From assembly GCA_022452125.1 (NCBI GenBank), contig JAKURJ010000008.1, forward strand, positions 1 through 15,210: 15,210 nucleotides of DNA. The letters are read 5' to 3'. The notes under the pieces were generated by a model. It did not search any database. It worked only from the letters and a program-made list of their open reading frames with translations, and was not told where the DNA came from. The stretch is from Candidatus Poseidoniaceae archaeon (GTDB lineage Archaea; Thermoplasmatota; Poseidoniia; Poseidoniales; Poseidoniaceae). A program made the translations under genes and the position numbers. Every line of letters begins with the position of its first letter. The stretch's first letter is position 1. Of the stretch, positions 14,677-15,210 are shown one piece after another.

Positions 14677-15210
14677 TACCAACCACCTCTCTTAGCGCTT
14701 GGGCAAGCATCGATTATCGGACAATATTTGCACAAATTGGATGGTTCAGGATGGATATTTCCTGATTGCGCACTTTCGATTACACGCATTGCTGTAGTAA
14801 TCCTCTCTCTCATCCAAGCCCTGAACGGATTGGAAGTTTCGTCTTTGAAATCCCCTGGGAGACGATAGTGTCCGTGAGTATCGTTCCCGACTATGCCGAC
14901 TTGCATATTCGAGCACATATCGGAAAACTCTGGGTCAACTTCTAGGTACTGTTGAGTTTGATTGCCAACTTGAGTTGCGCCAACGCCAATCACTCTGTCT
15001 CCTGGATTTGCAATCTCCCATGCTCGAGCATAAAGTGCAAGTTGTAACTCGTGGAACAGCCCCTTCAAATGCCTTTCATTTTCCCCATTATCCTTTGTGC
15101 CATCTAATGATTTGATATCTCGCAAAATAATCAAACGTGAGGATTTTGGAGGCTTCTTAGTCTCAAAATCCAATGGAATGATTTCATCACATTCTGATTC
15201 TTCATCAATT
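14676..15210 (-). CDS. addB: AddB-like helicase-nuclease subunit, C-terminal part only (5' end outside window)
   Basis: Only the last 177 or so residues are seen. The reading frame stays open to the right edge of the window, so the TTG at 15173 should not be taken as a start. The visible part is the end of a PD-(D/E)XK nuclease domain: an IILRDIK segment (D-x-K), then HELQLALYARAWE with the Q-x3-Y motif, and a C-terminal C-x2-C-x5-C (in NLCKYC...ACP) that would staple a 4Fe-4S cluster with a Cys further upstream. This C-x2-C-x5-C tail is the classic AddB ending. Its TAA overlaps the ATG of the AddA-like gene by one base, the usual addB-addA order and coupling. The helicase-like N-terminus cannot be checked here, so another RecB-family nuclease such as a stand-alone Cas4-like protein is possible but less likely. 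Confidence 0.8.
   Translation of the reverse strand, partial: IDEESECDEIIPLDFETKKPPKSSRLIILRDIKSLDGTKDNGENERHLKGLFHELQLALYARAWEIANPGDRVIGVGATQVGNQTQQYLEVDPEFSDMCSNMQVGIVGNDTHGHYRLPGDFKDETSNPFRAWMRERITTAMRVIESAQSGNIHPEPSNLCKYCPIIDACPSAKRGGW

Noticed and set aside
1..15210. CRISPR array, insertion sequence or prophage
   Set aside because: No spaced direct repeats, transposase, integrase or phage structural genes were found. The RecB-family nucleases belong to an AddAB-like pair, with no cas genes nearby.

Overview
The window looks like a piece of an archaeal chromosome, most likely from the marine Euryarchaeota (Marine Group II / Candidatus Poseidoniia). This is inferred from gene content, not from a search. 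It carries a RaSEA-type radical SAM enzyme (archaeosine in tRNA exists only in archaea), a YchF GTPase with the archaeal Cys-containing insert, a PSD-A type decarboxylase as used for archaetidylserine, several proteins with acidic tails, EF-hands or a SAP domain, and Shine-Dalgarno sites of the AGGTGA/AAGGAGG kind. No rRNA, tRNA, CRISPR array or insertion sequence is seen.

Layout. Bases 1-226 hold no gene that can be supported. From about 8124 down to 227 seven genes are packed on the minus strand. In order of transcription they are: a coiled-coil/EF-hand protein, archaetidylserine decarboxylase, a membrane-anchored alpha/beta hydrolase, RaSEA, a 90-residue two-helix membrane protein, a 731-residue multi-helix membrane protein ending in EF-hands and a SAP domain, and YchF. 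Junctions are tight (1-base overlap to 32 bases), except for 72 bases before the 90-residue gene, where there is probably an internal promoter. Upstream of the run lies a proline iminopeptidase (minus), divergent from a class I methyltransferase (the only plus-strand gene). The right third is an AddB-AddA style helicase-nuclease operon on the minus strand, with the AddB-like gene cut by the window edge.

The most striking item is the 731-residue protein. Its membrane part lines up by eye with the catalytic subunit of cbb3-type heme-copper oxidases, including landmark residues at matching spacing. Yet every copper ligand and all but one possible heme ligand position is replaced, and the protein continues into two EF-hand loops, a Glu-rich linker and a SAP domain. 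It is translationally tied to the 90-residue membrane protein just upstream, so the two may form a membrane complex that no longer does oxygen chemistry.

Two other points deserve attention. The AddA-like and AddB-like proteins both carry the Cys pattern of an iron-sulfur-stapled PD-(D/E)XK nuclease, whereas in well-studied bacterial AddAB only AddB has it. Two genes, the 90-residue membrane protein and the coiled-coil protein, also share a leader design: a small perfect hairpin with a three-base loop ends exactly 10 bases before the start codon and runs directly into an AGGTGA ribosome-binding site, with a TATA-like element about 20 bases further upstream.
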